From Aquibacillus salsiterrae (lineage in GTDB: Bacteria; Bacillota; Bacilli; Bacillales; Amphibacillaceae): a DNA stretch of 64,000 nucleotides. Under the pieces are notes generated by a model. That model saw nothing but the letters and a program-made list of their open reading frames with translations, was not told the DNA's origin and did no database searches. A program made the translations under genes and the position numbers. Below, piece by piece: positions 28,870-38,086 of the stretch (the first letter of the stretch is position 1; every line of letters starts with the position of its first letter). The DNA lies in contig NZ_JAMQKC010000002.1 of assembly GCF_028416595.1 (NCBI RefSeq), positions 62,001 to 126,000 of the forward strand, written 5' to 3'.

Positions 28870-31035
28870 TTGGAAAAGAAAAAAGTATTGTCTATGTTGT
28901 CAGTTGGAACACTTGCTCTATCATTACTAGTCCCAATATCATCTAACGGTAGTCTTGAAGTACAAGCAGAAACAACTACACCCGAGTGGAATGTCGAACG
29001 TTATGGTGACCGTGTCGGTATTGATGAAAAGCTTGCAAGCCTTGCGAAGGATGAGGCATTTTTACAACAAGCAGAAGAAGGGATTAAACAACAAGCTGCT
29101 GAGTTATTTGGGAATGCTACCAACAAGAATACTACGAAAGGTAATGGTAAAGGTAAAAATGCAGATGAAAGCACTGCGACTGAAGGGTCATCTAGTGAGA
29201 GTAGCTTCACTTATGATGGTGGAACAAAATATTTTTTAAATCGTGATTTGGAGTTTAAAACATTTACACTCCGGAGCATTGGAGAAAACGTGGAGGTTTG
29301 GGTGGCAAACGATCTATCATTCCCAGATTCTCGTCCAACGCCTATAGTTACACAAGAGCAAGTCGACACGCTTCGTGACGAATTTGACAGTAATATTTAT
29401 CCGGTCGCAACAGAGTTTTTCGGGACACCGGACCAATTGGATGGTTCTCGTTCTCCTTTAGTTGATTGGGGTTATTTCCCGGAAGGATATTATGAAACTA
29501 GTGATAAAGTAATTATGTTAGTAGACAATATTAAAGACGAAGGGTACTATGACCCGTCTTACCCATTCTTTGTTGCTGGGTTCTTTTGGCAAACAATTGA
29601 GAACTATATGAATAGAAATATCGTTACGATTGATACAAACAGCTGGGAAACGCGTTTAGAATCTACTTTCTTTGGAACTACGATTCATGAATTGCAGCAT
29701 CTTATTCATGCTGATTACGATAGTGCTGAGGAATCTTGGATCAATGAAGGCTTGTCAACATTCTCTGAATTTCTTGGTGGTTATGGCCATGATGCAGGTT
29801 CGATTAATTTTTATTTAGATCATCCGGAAAACTCTTTAGTAGCTTGGGATGAACACTACTCTGCAGAAACTGGGCCAGAAACAATTGCTGATTATGGGCA
29901 AGCTTATTTGTTTACGCTTTATATGTACGATAAACTTGGCAAGGAATTTATTCAAGATGTTGTCAAGGAAAAAACTCAAGGGATTACTGGCGTCAATGCA
30001 GTTTTAAAAGCATATGGGTCTTCCCTTGACTTTGAACAACTTTATCAAAATTTTATTACTGCGGTAGCTATTGATAGTAGTGATAGTGACCATAGTGGTG
30101 TCTATGATATTGATAGTATTGACCTCCGTGATCTACCGGTTGATAGCGTGGGGACAAAGCGAGGCATGACGGTTAGTTATGAATCAGCATTAACGTATGA
30201 AAAAGAAGGTGTTCCTGCCTGGGGTGGCGACTTTAAAGAGTTAGATTTTGATGAAAAAATAAGAAACATTTCCTTTGATGGAGTAGACTTCTTAGCAACA
30301 CCTTGGACATCTGTTTCAGATCCACTCGGCTCTAGTGACCAAGTGCTTTGGGGTGGGAATGGAGACGAGGTGGATAACGAAATTGTATTCAAAGCTGATT
30401 TAAGCTCTGTTAACACGGCAACACTAACCTTTGATAATTATATCGAAATTGAAGAAGGATGGGATTTTGGTGTTGTACAAGTATCGACTGACGGTGGCCA
30501 AACGTGGAACAGTCTAGCAAATGAAAATACTCGAAGTGATATTGTCGCGGAAGGTTATCCAAAAATCAAAGAAAACGTGCCAGGATTCACAGGTTATTAT
30601 ACTGATTGGCAAAAAGAAACATTTGACCTCAGTGCATATGCAGGCCAAGAAGTGCTCATCGCTTTCCGTTATATGACAGACTGGGGCTATAATGACGCTG
30701 GCTGGTACGTTGATGATATTGCTATTCCTGAAATTGGCCTGGAATTTGATGGAACTTCAATCGATGAATTTAAGTCGTTTGCAGAGTTAAGCGGTGAATA
30801 TGTGGAGTACACCGTTACTTTCATCAATGAGAGAGAAGCTAGCTCTGGAACAAAATTTAGAACAGTAACTGTAGATCCGTTCCATGTGACAGAAGAAGAT
30901 GCACTACAATTAAGACAGCTTTTCCAAAATGGAAGGAATACAATGATTACTTCCTATGCTGCACCAGTGGACAGTAAGATACCGGTCGAGTTCACATACG
31001 AAGTAACCCTTAAAGAACAAGGACCAAAAGAATAA
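28870..31035 (+). CDS. Secreted zinc metalloprotease, immune-inhibitor-A/M6-like
   Basis: A 721-aa secreted protein. Signal peptide residues 1-33 (VQAE cleavage region), a propeptide-like charged segment (85-112), then a catalytic domain with the zinc motif HELQH (273-277) and a downstream ligand glutamate in WINEGLSTFSE (E293). The C-terminal half has InhA-like blocks (GWDFGVVQVSTDGGQTWNSL and DLSAYAGQEVLIAFRYMTD) that form a beta-sandwich. It probably degrades extracellular protein. The start is TTG at 28870, 8 bases after GGAGGGAG. The sequence is distant from classical InhA, so the substrate is open. Confidence 0.78.
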   Translation: MEKKKVLSMLSVGTLALSLLVPISSNGSLEVQAETTTPEWNVERYGDRVGIDEKLASLAKDEAFLQQAEEGIKQQAAELFGNATNKNTTKGNGKGKNADESTATEGSSSESSFTYDGGTKYFLNRDLEFKTFTLRSIGENVEVWVANDLSFPDSRPTPIVTQEQVDTLRDEFDSNIYPVATEFFGTPDQLDGSRSPLVDWGYFPEGYYETSDKVIMLVDNIKDEGYYDPSYPFFVAGFFWQTIENYMNRNIVTIDTNSWETRLESTFFGTTIHELQHLIHADYDSAEESWINEGLSTFSEFLGGYGHDAGSINFYLDHPENSLVAWDEHYSAETGPETIADYGQAYLFTLYMYDKLGKEFIQDVVKEKTQGITGVNAVLKAYGSSLDFEQLYQNFITAVAIDSSDSDHSGVYDIDSIDLRDLPVDSVGTKRGMTVSYESALTYEKEGVPAWGGDFKELDFDEKIRNISFDGVDFLATPWTSVSDPLGSSDQVLWGGNGDEVDNEIVFKADLSSVNTATLTFDNYIEIEEGWDFGVVQVSTDGGQTWNSLANENTRSDIVAEGYPKIKENVPGFTGYYTDWQKETFDLSAYAGQEVLIAFRYMTDWGYNDAGWYVDDIAIPEIGLEFDGTSIDEFKSFAELSGEYVEYTVTFINEREASSGTKFRTVTVDPFHVTEEDALQLRQLFQNGRNTMITSYAAPVDSKIPVEFTYEVTLKEQGPKE

Positions 31036-31049
31036 GCTAGCAATACAAT

Positions 31050-31122
31050 CAGGGACAGTAGATGTGGCCTTCACTAGTTGAAAGATTGGTCATAATCGCT
31101 GTCCCTGCTTTATTTTTTATCA
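31050..31122. terminator. Convergent terminator between protease and Spo0E-like genes
   Basis: CAGGGACAG near 31050 pairs with CTGTCCCTG near 31101, with T-rich sequence (tttattttttatc) following. Confidence 0.6.
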
Positions 31123-31277
31123 TTCATCCCACTCCATTGTTTGTCCATAACCTCTAGTATAAGTCTATCCAATTCTTGAGAAATTTTAATTACGTGGTCA
31201 CCATCGGGATCATTGGAATAGGCTTTATACATTTCCAGCCGCAACTTTTCAATTTTGCTTTCCACACCTTTTTCCAT
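31110..31277 (-). CDS. Spo0E-like aspartyl-phosphate phosphatase
   Basis: A 55-aa protein (69 aa if the GTG at 31319 is used). It has the Spo0E family pattern: a first helix IEKLRLEMYKAY, a short loop, and a second helix containing the signature SQELDRLILEVM. Family members dephosphorylate Spo0A-P and delay sporulation. The ATG at 31277 gives the usual Spo0E length, but the ribosome site is weak, so the start is uncertain. It is a single-gene unit on the minus strand, converging with the protease gene. Confidence 0.75.
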   Translation of the reverse strand: MEKGVESKIEKLRLEMYKAYSNDPDGDHVIKISQELDRLILEVMDKQWSGMNDKK

Positions 31278-31445
31278 TGATTCCACGACCTTTTCCAAAT
31301 AGTAGATAGGTAGAAACACATACTAGTTAATAGTAACAGAATTTTATAAAAACTACCAGGATAGGCGATGATCCTTTCCTACTGTTACAGGAGGAATTAT
31401 GACAAATTCAGTAGTTAATTGACAATCCAAGTGAAGTGGGACATG

Positions 31446-31464
31446 GGGACAGGCGCCGTGTCCC
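31446..31464 (+). repeat. REP-like palindrome (left side of Y1-transposase remnant)
   Basis: GGGACAGGCGCCGTGTCCC is a near-perfect palindrome of the GGGACAGG...CCTGTCCC type that flanks REP-associated transposases in Bacillus. A similar hairpin lies at 31934-31977. Confidence 0.55.
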
Positions 31465-31705
31465 GTTACCTGTCTTTAGTTTCTTAGTTTCTTGAGGTTT
31501 GGCAGCAGAATATAGTGCTTATCATGCAAAAATTACCATATGACTACTACTAATCCTCTGATTTTGACCAATTACAATTCTTTCTTTTTAGTCTCTTAAT
31601 TTATTTCAAGATCGTTATAAGAGTGAAGTGGTAGACACCTCTTGATATCTTTTATAACAGTACTAAGATATATCCACCAAAATCCTTTCAAAGCAGGAAT
31701 GATCA

Positions 31706-31918
31706 ATGCGTGGATGGTTGGAAAAAATTAAACTGACTGATGCTGAAGTTGGTGGACTAAATCGTAGTTTTGGTATATCTACAAGCATGCTTCAAAACAT
31801 GGAAAAGTCCTCAGGGGATGAGATATTGTTAGATTTATAAAATATAGAAGGGATTTCAATCAGGCACCTGTCAAGAGTTACGGGGATATCCGAAAGTGTC
31901 ATCTGTCGATTATTTTAA
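31706..31918 (+). pseudogene. Remnant of a REP-associated (Y1/IS200-like) transposase, C-terminal part
   Basis: An ATG frame at 31706 runs 44 codons to an in-frame TAA (31838-31840), then continues in the same frame for 25 more codons reading NIEGISIRHLSRVTGISESVICRLF before a final TAA (31916-31918). The end resembles the C-terminal DNA-binding tail of Bacillus RAYT-type transposases. The catalytic HUH and tyrosine motifs are absent, and REP-like palindromes flank it. This is a decayed element; identification is from memory of the family. Confidence 0.5.
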
Positions 31919-31933
31919 TACGCAGCGTTTTGT

Positions 31934-31977
31934 AGAGGGACAGGTACTTTGTTTAGGGACAAGGTGCCTGTCCCTCT
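31934..31977 (+). repeat. REP-like hairpin (right side of Y1-transposase remnant)
   Basis: AGAGGGACAGG (31934-31944) pairs perfectly with CCTGTCCCTCT (31967-31977), extended by G-U pairs. With the palindrome at 31446 it brackets the transposase remnant. Confidence 0.55.
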
Positions 31978-32111
31978 GTCCCTTTTGAATAGACGAATCG
32001 TTAAACAAACAGAGAAAAAACAAGGTGAATTTAACTTTGCGTAACCCTTGTGTATGAGGGGTGTAAACGGTTTGCTCATGAAACAATTATCTGAATAATC
32101 AACAAAAAGTA

Positions 32112-32128
32112 TGTTAGATTATCTAACA
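32112..32128 (+). promoter_or_regulatory. GlnR/TnrA box upstream of the urea superoperon
   Basis: TGTTAGATTATCTAACA matches the TGTNANAWWWTNTNACA consensus at every defined position. It lies about 12 bp upstream of a TTGACT -35-like hexamer (32140-32145), the position for activation by TnrA under nitrogen limitation. A second palindrome, TTAACA-N5-TGTTAA (32145-32161), overlaps the promoter. Confidence 0.85.
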
Positions 32129-32211
32129 CCAATATAGAATTGACTTAACATCAAGTGTTAAGATGATGCTTGTAAGATAAATTAACAAAAAACTTTTGGA
32201 GGGGACAAAAT

Positions 32212-33507
32212 TTGAAGAGAAAAATGTCAACAAAATATTTGTTATTATTGTTCGTCTTATCAATTTCCTTACTAGCAGCTTGTTCTGCGGCAGATAATGC
32301 AGCTAACGCTAACGAGCCAGAAGAAGACCAAGCGAGTGAAGCGACAGAGACAAAGGATAGCTCGAATCAGGAGTCTGAGGACACAATTAAAGTTGGGGTT
32401 TTGCATTCATTAAGTGGAACAATGGCGATCAGTGAAACATCTGTAAAGGATGCGGAACTTCTTGCGATAAAAGAAATTAATGAAAACGGTGGGGTGTTAG
32501 GCAAACAGATTGAACCAGTTATTGAAGATGGTGCTTCTGATTGGCCAACCTTCGCTGAAAAAGCAAAGAAATTACTACAACAAGATGAAGTAGCAACCAT
32601 CTTTGGGGGATGGACTTCTGCAAGTCGTAAAGCGATGTTGCCAGTTGTAGAGGAAAACAATGGATTACTTTGGTACCCAGTTCAATATGAAGGAATGGAA
32701 GCATCTCCAAATATTGTTTACACAGGTGCTGCACCTAACCAACAAATTGTCCCTGCAGTGGATTGGTTGTTAGAAAATCGTGGAAAAAAGTTTTTCTTGT
32801 TAGGTTCTGACTACGTATTCCCAAGAACGGCCAATGCGGCAATCAAAGCTCAACTAGAAGCGAAAGGTGGAGAATTAGTTGGTGAGGAATACACACCACT
32901 AGGACACACAGATTACAACACATTGATTTCAAAAATTAAAAGTGTAGAGCCTCAAGTTATTTTCAATACGCTAAATGGTGATAGTAATGTAGCTTTCTTT
33001 AAACAATTGCAAGATGCTGGTATTACATCTGAGGATGTTACGGTATTGTCTGTAAGTGTTGCTGAACAAGAAATCAAAGGTATTGGTGCAGACGTAATCG
33101 AGGGTCACCTTACTAGCTGGAACTATTACCAGTCTACCGATACACCAGAAAATAAAGAGTTTGTAGCGAACTATAAAGCAGAGTACGGAGAAGACCGTGT
33201 TACAGCAGATCCGATGGAAGCAGGTTATTTCGGGGTGTACTTATGGGCAAAGGCTGTAGAAGCAGCAGGAACGACTGATGTTGATGCTGTTAAAGAAGCA
33301 ATTAAAGGTTTAGAGTACGATGCACCAGGTGGCCCGGTTAAAGTAGACGGCGATAACCAACACGTCTATAAAACCGTTCGTATTGGTGAAGTCGGGAGCG
33401 ATGGACAAATTAGTGAACTATGGAACTCAGGTGAACCAGTTAAACCAGATCCATACCTAGAAACATATGATTGGGCAAGCGAGTTAAGTGAAGCGTTAAG
33501 CCAGTAA
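32212..33507 (+). CDS. urtA: Urea ABC transporter substrate-binding lipoprotein
   Basis: A 431-aa lipoprotein with lipobox LLAACS and an acidic Glu/Asp/Ser linker, followed by a type I periplasmic-binding fold of the amide/urea subfamily: [60 protein letters not shown]. These blocks are specific to UrtA. Translation starts at TTG (32212), 8 bases after GGAGGGG. First gene of the urt-ure run, preceded by a GlnR/TnrA box. Confidence 0.93.
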   Translation: MKRKMSTKYLLLLFVLSISLLAACSAADNAANANEPEEDQASEATETKDSSNQESEDTIKVGVLHSLSGTMAISETSVKDAELLAIKEINENGGVLGKQIEPVIEDGASDWPTFAEKAKKLLQQDEVATIFGGWTSASRKAMLPVVEENNGLLWYPVQYEGMEASPNIVYTGAAPNQQIVPAVDWLLENRGKKFFLLGSDYVFPRTANAAIKAQLEAKGGELVGEEYTPLGHTDYNTLISKIKSVEPQVIFNTLNGDSNVAFFKQLQDAGITSEDVTVLSVSVAEQEIKGIGADVIEGHLTSWNYYQSTDTPENKEFVANYKAEYGEDRVTADPMEAGYFGVYLWAKAVEAAGTTDVDAVKEAIKGLEYDAPGGPVKVDGDNQHVYKTVRIGEVGSDGQISELWNSGEPVKPDPYLETYDWASELSEALSQ

Positions 33508-33598
33508 TAGAAGGAGACAAGCGGGGGGATTACCCCTTAACCTTTATTGATGAAATAATAAAAGCTGCTAGATGTGGGTATCAAGTGAAAATTGCCAC

Positions 33599-33716
33599 GT
33601 CCAGCTTCAGCGCCTACCCCCTCGAGGTCTTAAGTCAACCCTCTATGTGGCAAATAACGCCACGCCGAGGTTTGTCTTAAGCTTGTCGGGGGTGACCAAG
33701 GCGCTTACGCTTTTGT
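33599..33716 (+). repeat. Interspersed near-palindromic repeat between urtA and urtB
   Basis: A well-preserved copy: cagcgcctaccccctcgagg, a core hairpin (ggcaaataacgcc), and a right arm with cttgtcgggggtgaccaagg and gctttt. It is inside a transcription unit, in the gap between binding-protein and permease genes, as in ganS-ganP. Confidence 0.8.
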
Positions 33717-33743
33717 TCTTACTAGGAAAGGAGCAGACACAAA

Positions 33744-34646
33744 ATGACGGACTTAATGGTGACACTTTTTAACGGACTAAGTTTAGGTTCTATTCTTTTA
33801 TTGATAGCTTTAGGGCTAGCAATAACATTTGGTTTAATGAACGTTATAAACATGGCGCATGGTGAATTAATTATGATTGGTGCTTATGTAACTTTTGTCA
33901 TGCAAAACATCTTCATCAATTATATCCCCGAGCAGTACTTTGACTTATATTTTATTCTTTCTATTCCCATTGCGATGGTCGTTGCAGCTGCGTTCGGTAT
34001 GCTGATGGAAGTTTCATTGATCCGCTATTTATATAAACGACCTCTAGATAGTTTATTAGCGACATGGGGTGTTAGCTTATTGCTTCAACAATTGGCACGC
34101 ACTATTTTTGGAGCGCCAAATGTTGGGGTGAAAAGTCCCAGCTTTCTAGAAGGTGGCGTTGAAGTAGGTTCGATGTACTTTGCATATCCACGATTATTTA
34201 TCTTAGGTCTAGCGTTAGTTTGTTTGGCTGGTATTTATCTTTACTTTTATAAAACAGGAAATGGTCGAAGGGTTCGTGCGGTTATGCAAAATAGACAAAT
34301 GGCTGAATGTTTAGGTGTATCAACCAGAAAGGTAGACTTAATCACATTTGCGATAGGGTCAGGGTTTGCTGGAGTTGCAGGATGTGCCTTAACCTTGCTT
34401 GGCGCGATTGGACCAACGATTGGTACGAATTACATTATTGATGCATTTATGGTCGTTGTTGTAGGTGGTGTTGGTGCATTGTTCGGTGCGGTAGCCGGTG
34501 CGTTCGGAATTGGATTTTTTAATACGGTCTTTGAATTTTGGACAAATGCATCGCTCGGAAAGGTATTCATTTTCTTATTAATTATTGCTTTCCTCCAATG
34601 GAGACCATCCGGACTTGTAACAACTCGGTCAAGATCACTAGATTAA
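33744..34646 (+). CDS. urtB: Urea ABC transporter permease UrtB
   Basis: A 300-aa LivH-type permease with about eight membrane helices. It has the family blocks ALGLAITFGLMNVINMAHGELIMIGAY and, near residue 195, RAVMQNRQMAECLGVSTRKVDLITFAIGSG typical of UrtB. With UrtC it forms the channel that imports urea. Ribosome site GGAAAGGAG precedes the ATG. Confidence 0.93.
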   Translation: MTDLMVTLFNGLSLGSILLLIALGLAITFGLMNVINMAHGELIMIGAYVTFVMQNIFINYIPEQYFDLYFILSIPIAMVVAAAFGMLMEVSLIRYLYKRPLDSLLATWGVSLLLQQLARTIFGAPNVGVKSPSFLEGGVEVGSMYFAYPRLFILGLALVCLAGIYLYFYKTGNGRRVRAVMQNRQMAECLGVSTRKVDLITFAIGSGFAGVAGCALTLLGAIGPTIGTNYIIDAFMVVVVGGVGALFGAVAGAFGIGFFNTVFEFWTNASLGKVFIFLLIIAFLQWRPSGLVTTRSRSLD

Positions 34647-34751
34647 TCGTTTCATAAAGAAGAAGGTAAGGCGTAATTCATGATACCAGTACGACTGGAT
34701 ATCTACGATGAAGGGCTCTTACTACAAAATATAAGAGGAGGAGCTGTTGGC

Positions 34752-35855
34752 ATGAGTAAACTGCTTGTTCAGTCGTCCACGAACAAAAAAGTTATTTTAT
34801 TGTTGATATTAGCCGTTTTATTATTGGCACCGTTATTTTTGTCAGATTTTCGTTTGAATTTATTAGGGAAATTCTTGGCGTTTGCCATCTTAGCAATTGG
34901 TTTAGATTTGTTATGGGGCTATACGGGTGTTTTAAGTTTAGGTCACGGGATCTTTTTTGGGATAGGTGCCTATAGTATGGCAATGTATCTAAAGCTCGAG
35001 GCAACTGGTGGAGGACTACCAGACTTCATGGCTTGGAGTGGAATGAAAGAATTGCCACTGATTTGGTTACCGTTCCAATATCCAATGATAGCCATTATGC
35101 TCGGAATGATTGTACCTGCAGCAATTGCCTTTTTATTAGGCTGGTTAACGTTTCGAAACCGTATTAATGGTGTTTATTTTACGATTTTATCTCAAGCGTT
35201 AGTTTTAGTAGTTGTTACATTGCTAATTGGTCAACAAAATTTAACTGGCGGTACAAGTGGATTAACTAACTTCCAAACATTTTTTGGTTATCCTGTAAAC
35301 TCCCCGACAACACAAACCGTGGTTTATTTAGTTACTGTTGTTGCATTAGCAGCTATCTTTCTTGGTTGTAGCAAGCTAGTAAAAGGAAGATTAGGTCGAG
35401 TATTAGTTGGTATTCGTGACGGTGAAAACCGCATGCGTTTTTTAGGGTATAACACATCTGTTTACAAAACATTTGTTTACACAGTATCTGGGGCTATAGC
35501 TGGTTTAGCTGGTATGTTATTTGTGCTTCAAGTGGGAATTATTTCACCAACAATGATTGGCATTGTGCCTTCGATAGAAATGGTGCTTTGGGTAGCACTA
35601 GGTGGACGCGGTACTATCATCGGTCCAATTATCGGTGCCGTTTTTGTTAATGCTGCTAAAACAGGATTGAGTGAATCTTATCCAGATATGTGGACTTACT
35701 TTATTGGTGCCTTGTTCGTCATTGTTGTTATCTTCTTACCAAAAGGAATCGTGGGATTATTTGAGAAGTTTCAAGAAAGGTGGAAGCGAGCAGATGTCAA
35801 AGATGTCAAAGAGCCAAGCGGTGTTACAGTCAGAAAAAATTACAGTAGACTTTAG
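34752..35855 (+). CDS. urtC: Urea ABC transporter permease UrtC
   Basis: A 367-aa LivM-type permease with blocks [22 protein letters not shown] and [24 protein letters not shown]. The ATG at 34752 follows GAGGAGGAG; the open frame extends upstream to 34680 but without a ribosome site. Its end overlaps the start of urtD by 62 bp, consistent with coupled translation. Confidence 0.93.
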   Translation: MSKLLVQSSTNKKVILLLILAVLLLAPLFLSDFRLNLLGKFLAFAILAIGLDLLWGYTGVLSLGHGIFFGIGAYSMAMYLKLEATGGGLPDFMAWSGMKELPLIWLPFQYPMIAIMLGMIVPAAIAFLLGWLTFRNRINGVYFTILSQALVLVVVTLLIGQQNLTGGTSGLTNFQTFFGYPVNSPTTQTVVYLVTVVALAAIFLGCSKLVKGRLGRVLVGIRDGENRMRFLGYNTSVYKTFVYTVSGAIAGLAGMLFVLQVGIISPTMIGIVPSIEMVLWVALGGRGTIIGPIIGAVFVNAAKTGLSESYPDMWTYFIGALFVIVVIFLPKGIVGLFEKFQERWKRADVKDVKEPSGVTVRKNYSRL

Positions 35856-36567
35856 TGGCTTTAAAGCAATCAAAAATCTAGATTTTCAAGTGAAACCTAA
35901 CACTGTTCATTTTGTTATCGGGCCAAACGGTGCGGGAAAAACAACATTATTAGATGTTATTTGCGGGAAATCAAAGGCAAGTGAAGGGAAGCTAACGTTT
36001 AAAAATAAGTATGATTTAACGAAGATGACGGAATATGGCATTGTCCATAAAGGAATATCACGCAAGTTTCAAGCGCCATCGATCTTTAGTAAGTTAACCG
36101 TGTTTGAAAACTTAGAAATTGCTATGAAACAGAAGAAGAGTTTATCCGGTATTCTTTTTGCAAAATTAAAAAAAGATAACAAGAAAAAAATTGATGACAT
36201 GCTAAACTTAATCGGATTGTCAGAGGAGCAAGATAAAAAAGCAGGGTCTTTAGCACATGGTCAAAAGCAGTGGTTAGAAATTGCGATGGTATTAATGCAA
36301 GAACCGGATCTTGTTTTGTTGGATGAACCGATTGCGGGAATGACAAAAACAGAACGAATGAAAACTGGTGAACTGATTACACAAATCGCAAAAGACCGAG
36401 CAGTGTTGATTGTAGAGCATGACATGGATTTTGTAAAAGAATACGCGGATGTAGTTACCGTCATGCACGAGGGCCAATTACTTCGCGAAGGATCGATGGA
36501 AGAAGTGCAAAACGACCCGCAAGTTCGTCAGGTTTACTTAGGGAGAAAGGTTGAGGCACATGCTTAA
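35794..36567 (+). CDS. urtD: Urea ABC transporter ATP-binding protein UrtD
   Basis: A 257-aa LivG-type ATPase. Walker A is GPNGAGKTT, the signature region is [17 protein letters not shown] (UrtD-type variant of LSGGQ), Walker B is [12 protein letters not shown] and the H-loop is IVEHDMDFV. The ATG at 35794 gives the family length; the longer open frame from 35671 lies within urtC. The stop overlaps urtE by 8 bp. Confidence 0.93.
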   Translation: MSKMSKSQAVLQSEKITVDFSGFKAIKNLDFQVKPNTVHFVIGPNGAGKTTLLDVICGKSKASEGKLTFKNKYDLTKMTEYGIVHKGISRKFQAPSIFSKLTVFENLEIAMKQKKSLSGILFAKLKKDNKKKIDDMLNLIGLSEEQDKKAGSLAHGQKQWLEIAMVLMQEPDLVLLDEPIAGMTKTERMKTGELITQIAKDRAVLIVEHDMDFVKEYADVVTVMHEGQLLREGSMEEVQNDPQVRQVYLGRKVEAHA

Positions 36568-37249
36568 ATTAGCAGATTTAGAAGCTGGGTATGGCGAGAG
36601 CATGGTCATTCGTAACATTGATTTAGAAGTGAAAGAAAACCAAGTCGTCTGCATAATGGGGCGTAACGGTGTTGGCAAGACGACGCTATTAAAGACAATT
36701 ATGGGAATAATTAGCCCCAAAAAGGGTGAAGTCAATTATCAAGGTAATGATATAACGAAAAAGCGGCCGTCTTTTCGTGCTAAGCAAGGGATTGGTTATG
36801 TTCCGCAAGGCCGTGAGATTTTTCCAAAGCTAACAGTCTATGAAAATTTATTAATAGGTCTAGAGGCTGGTAACGAGAAAGAAGTTAATGAAAAAGTATA
36901 TGAATATTTTCCGATTTTAAAGGAGTTTCGGAATCGGAATGGAGGCGACTTGAGTGGTGGCCAACAGCAACAGTTAGCAATTGCTCGTGCACTTGTCTCC
37001 AATCCTTCTTTTCTTTTACTAGATGAGCCAACAGAAGGAATCCAACCGAATATTGTTCAAGATATACAAGGGGTTATAAAAGATATTAAGGAAAACTCTC
37101 AAACTTCAATGATTTTAGTAGAACAAGATTTAGAGTTTGTGAAAAGTGTTGCTGACTATGTGTATGTTGTCGATCATGGATCAATAGTCTATGAAAAAGC
37201 CGCACATGAAATCGATGATGAAGAAGTTTATCAGTACTTAAGCGTCTAA
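36560..37249 (+). CDS. urtE: Urea ABC transporter ATP-binding protein UrtE
   Basis: A 229-aa LivF-type ATPase with Walker A GRNGVGKTT, signature LSGGQQQQLAIARAL, Walker B FLLLDEPTEGIQPNI and H-loop LVEQDLEFV. The GIQPNIVQDI stretch is typical of UrtE. The ATG at 36560 overlaps the urtD end; GAGAAAGG serves as ribosome site. It is followed after 20 bp by ureA, linking uptake to hydrolysis. Confidence 0.93.
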   Translation: MLKLADLEAGYGESMVIRNIDLEVKENQVVCIMGRNGVGKTTLLKTIMGIISPKKGEVNYQGNDITKKRPSFRAKQGIGYVPQGREIFPKLTVYENLLIGLEAGNEKEVNEKVYEYFPILKEFRNRNGGDLSGGQQQQLAIARALVSNPSFLLLDEPTEGIQPNIVQDIQGVIKDIKENSQTSMILVEQDLEFVKSVADYVYVVDHGSIVYEKAAHEIDDEEVYQYLSV

Positions 37250-37269
37250 GTTAAAAGGTGGAATGATTT

Positions 37270-37572
37270 ATGAAACTATCGCCAGTAGAGATGGAAAAAT
37301 TGTTTCTGTTTATGGCAGGTGAATTAGCTCAAAAACGTAAGGATAAAGGAATTAAGTTGAATTATCCAGAAGCAACAGCTTTGATTAGCTGCTATTTATT
37401 AGAGGGAGCCCGAGAAGGAAAGACAGTTGCCCAACTAATGCAAGAAGGAAAGCAGGTACTATCAGCGGACGATGTGATGGAAGGTGTACCTGAAATGATA
37501 GAAAGCGTCCAAATTGAGGCGACATTTCCTGACGGGACGAAGCTCGTGACTGTTCATCAGCCGATTATTTGA
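37270..37572 (+). CDS. ureA: Urease gamma subunit
   Basis: A 100-aa urease gamma subunit ([35 protein letters not shown]), standard family length. Together with UreB and UreC it forms the urease core that splits urea to ammonia and carbamate. Ribosome site AAAAGGTGG. The 142-bp gap to ureB contains no further gene. Confidence 0.95.
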   Translation: MKLSPVEMEKLFLFMAGELAQKRKDKGIKLNYPEATALISCYLLEGAREGKTVAQLMQEGKQVLSADDVMEGVPEMIESVQIEATFPDGTKLVTVHQPII

Positions 37573-37714
37573 TTGAAAAGTAGAATAGCGACACGTTTAT
37601 GTTAAGTCCTAAGATAGATTCATACAGATAGGACAAAAATAGTAACGAGGTTTGTGTTTTATAAAATAGAGACACAAGTTGGCTATGACTTTAAAAGAGG
37701 AGGACAAAAGCCGC

Positions 37715-38086
37715 ATGATTCCGGGAGAGTATCGATTGAAGTCAGAAGATATAGAAATTAATGATGATAGAAAAACGTTCCAGCTACTGGTAGCTAATAC
37801 TGGCGATCGTCCAGTCCAGGTTGGATCACACTTTCACTTTCCAGAAGTGAATCGTCACCTTGCTTTTCAGAGAGAGAAAGCAATCGGATATCGTCTAAAT
37901 GTTGCTGCTGGGACAGCTGTCCGCTTTGAACCGGGTGAAGAAAAGGAAGTGGAGCTCGTTGAAATTGCAGGTAGTCGTCACGTTTACGGATTAAACAGCT
38001 TAACGGATGGAAGTGTGAAAGACGTCGAAACGATTACAAAAAAGATTCAAGAAAGCGGATTTAAAGGGATTGGTGATAAATCATGA
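37715..38086 (+). CDS. ureB: Urease beta subunit
   Basis: A 123-aa beta subunit starting MIPGEY, with the conserved [40 protein letters not shown] stretch. The ATG at 37715 follows GAGGAGG; the longer frame from 37679 would place the ribosome site inside the coding region. It overlaps ureC by 4 bp (ATGA). Confidence 0.95.
   Translation: MIPGEYRLKSEDIEINDDRKTFQLLVANTGDRPVQVGSHFHFPEVNRHLAFQREKAIGYRLNVAAGTAVRFEPGEEKEVELVEIAGSRHVYGLNSLTDGSVKDVETITKKIQESGFKGIGDKS

Noticed and set aside
32034-32110. Possible cre site (tgtaaacggtttgc) before the urea operon
   Set aside because: Three mismatches to the consensus, including core positions.
33572-33772. 66-codon open frame across the urtA-urtB gap
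   Set aside because: It translates the interspersed palindromic repeat and overlaps urtB.
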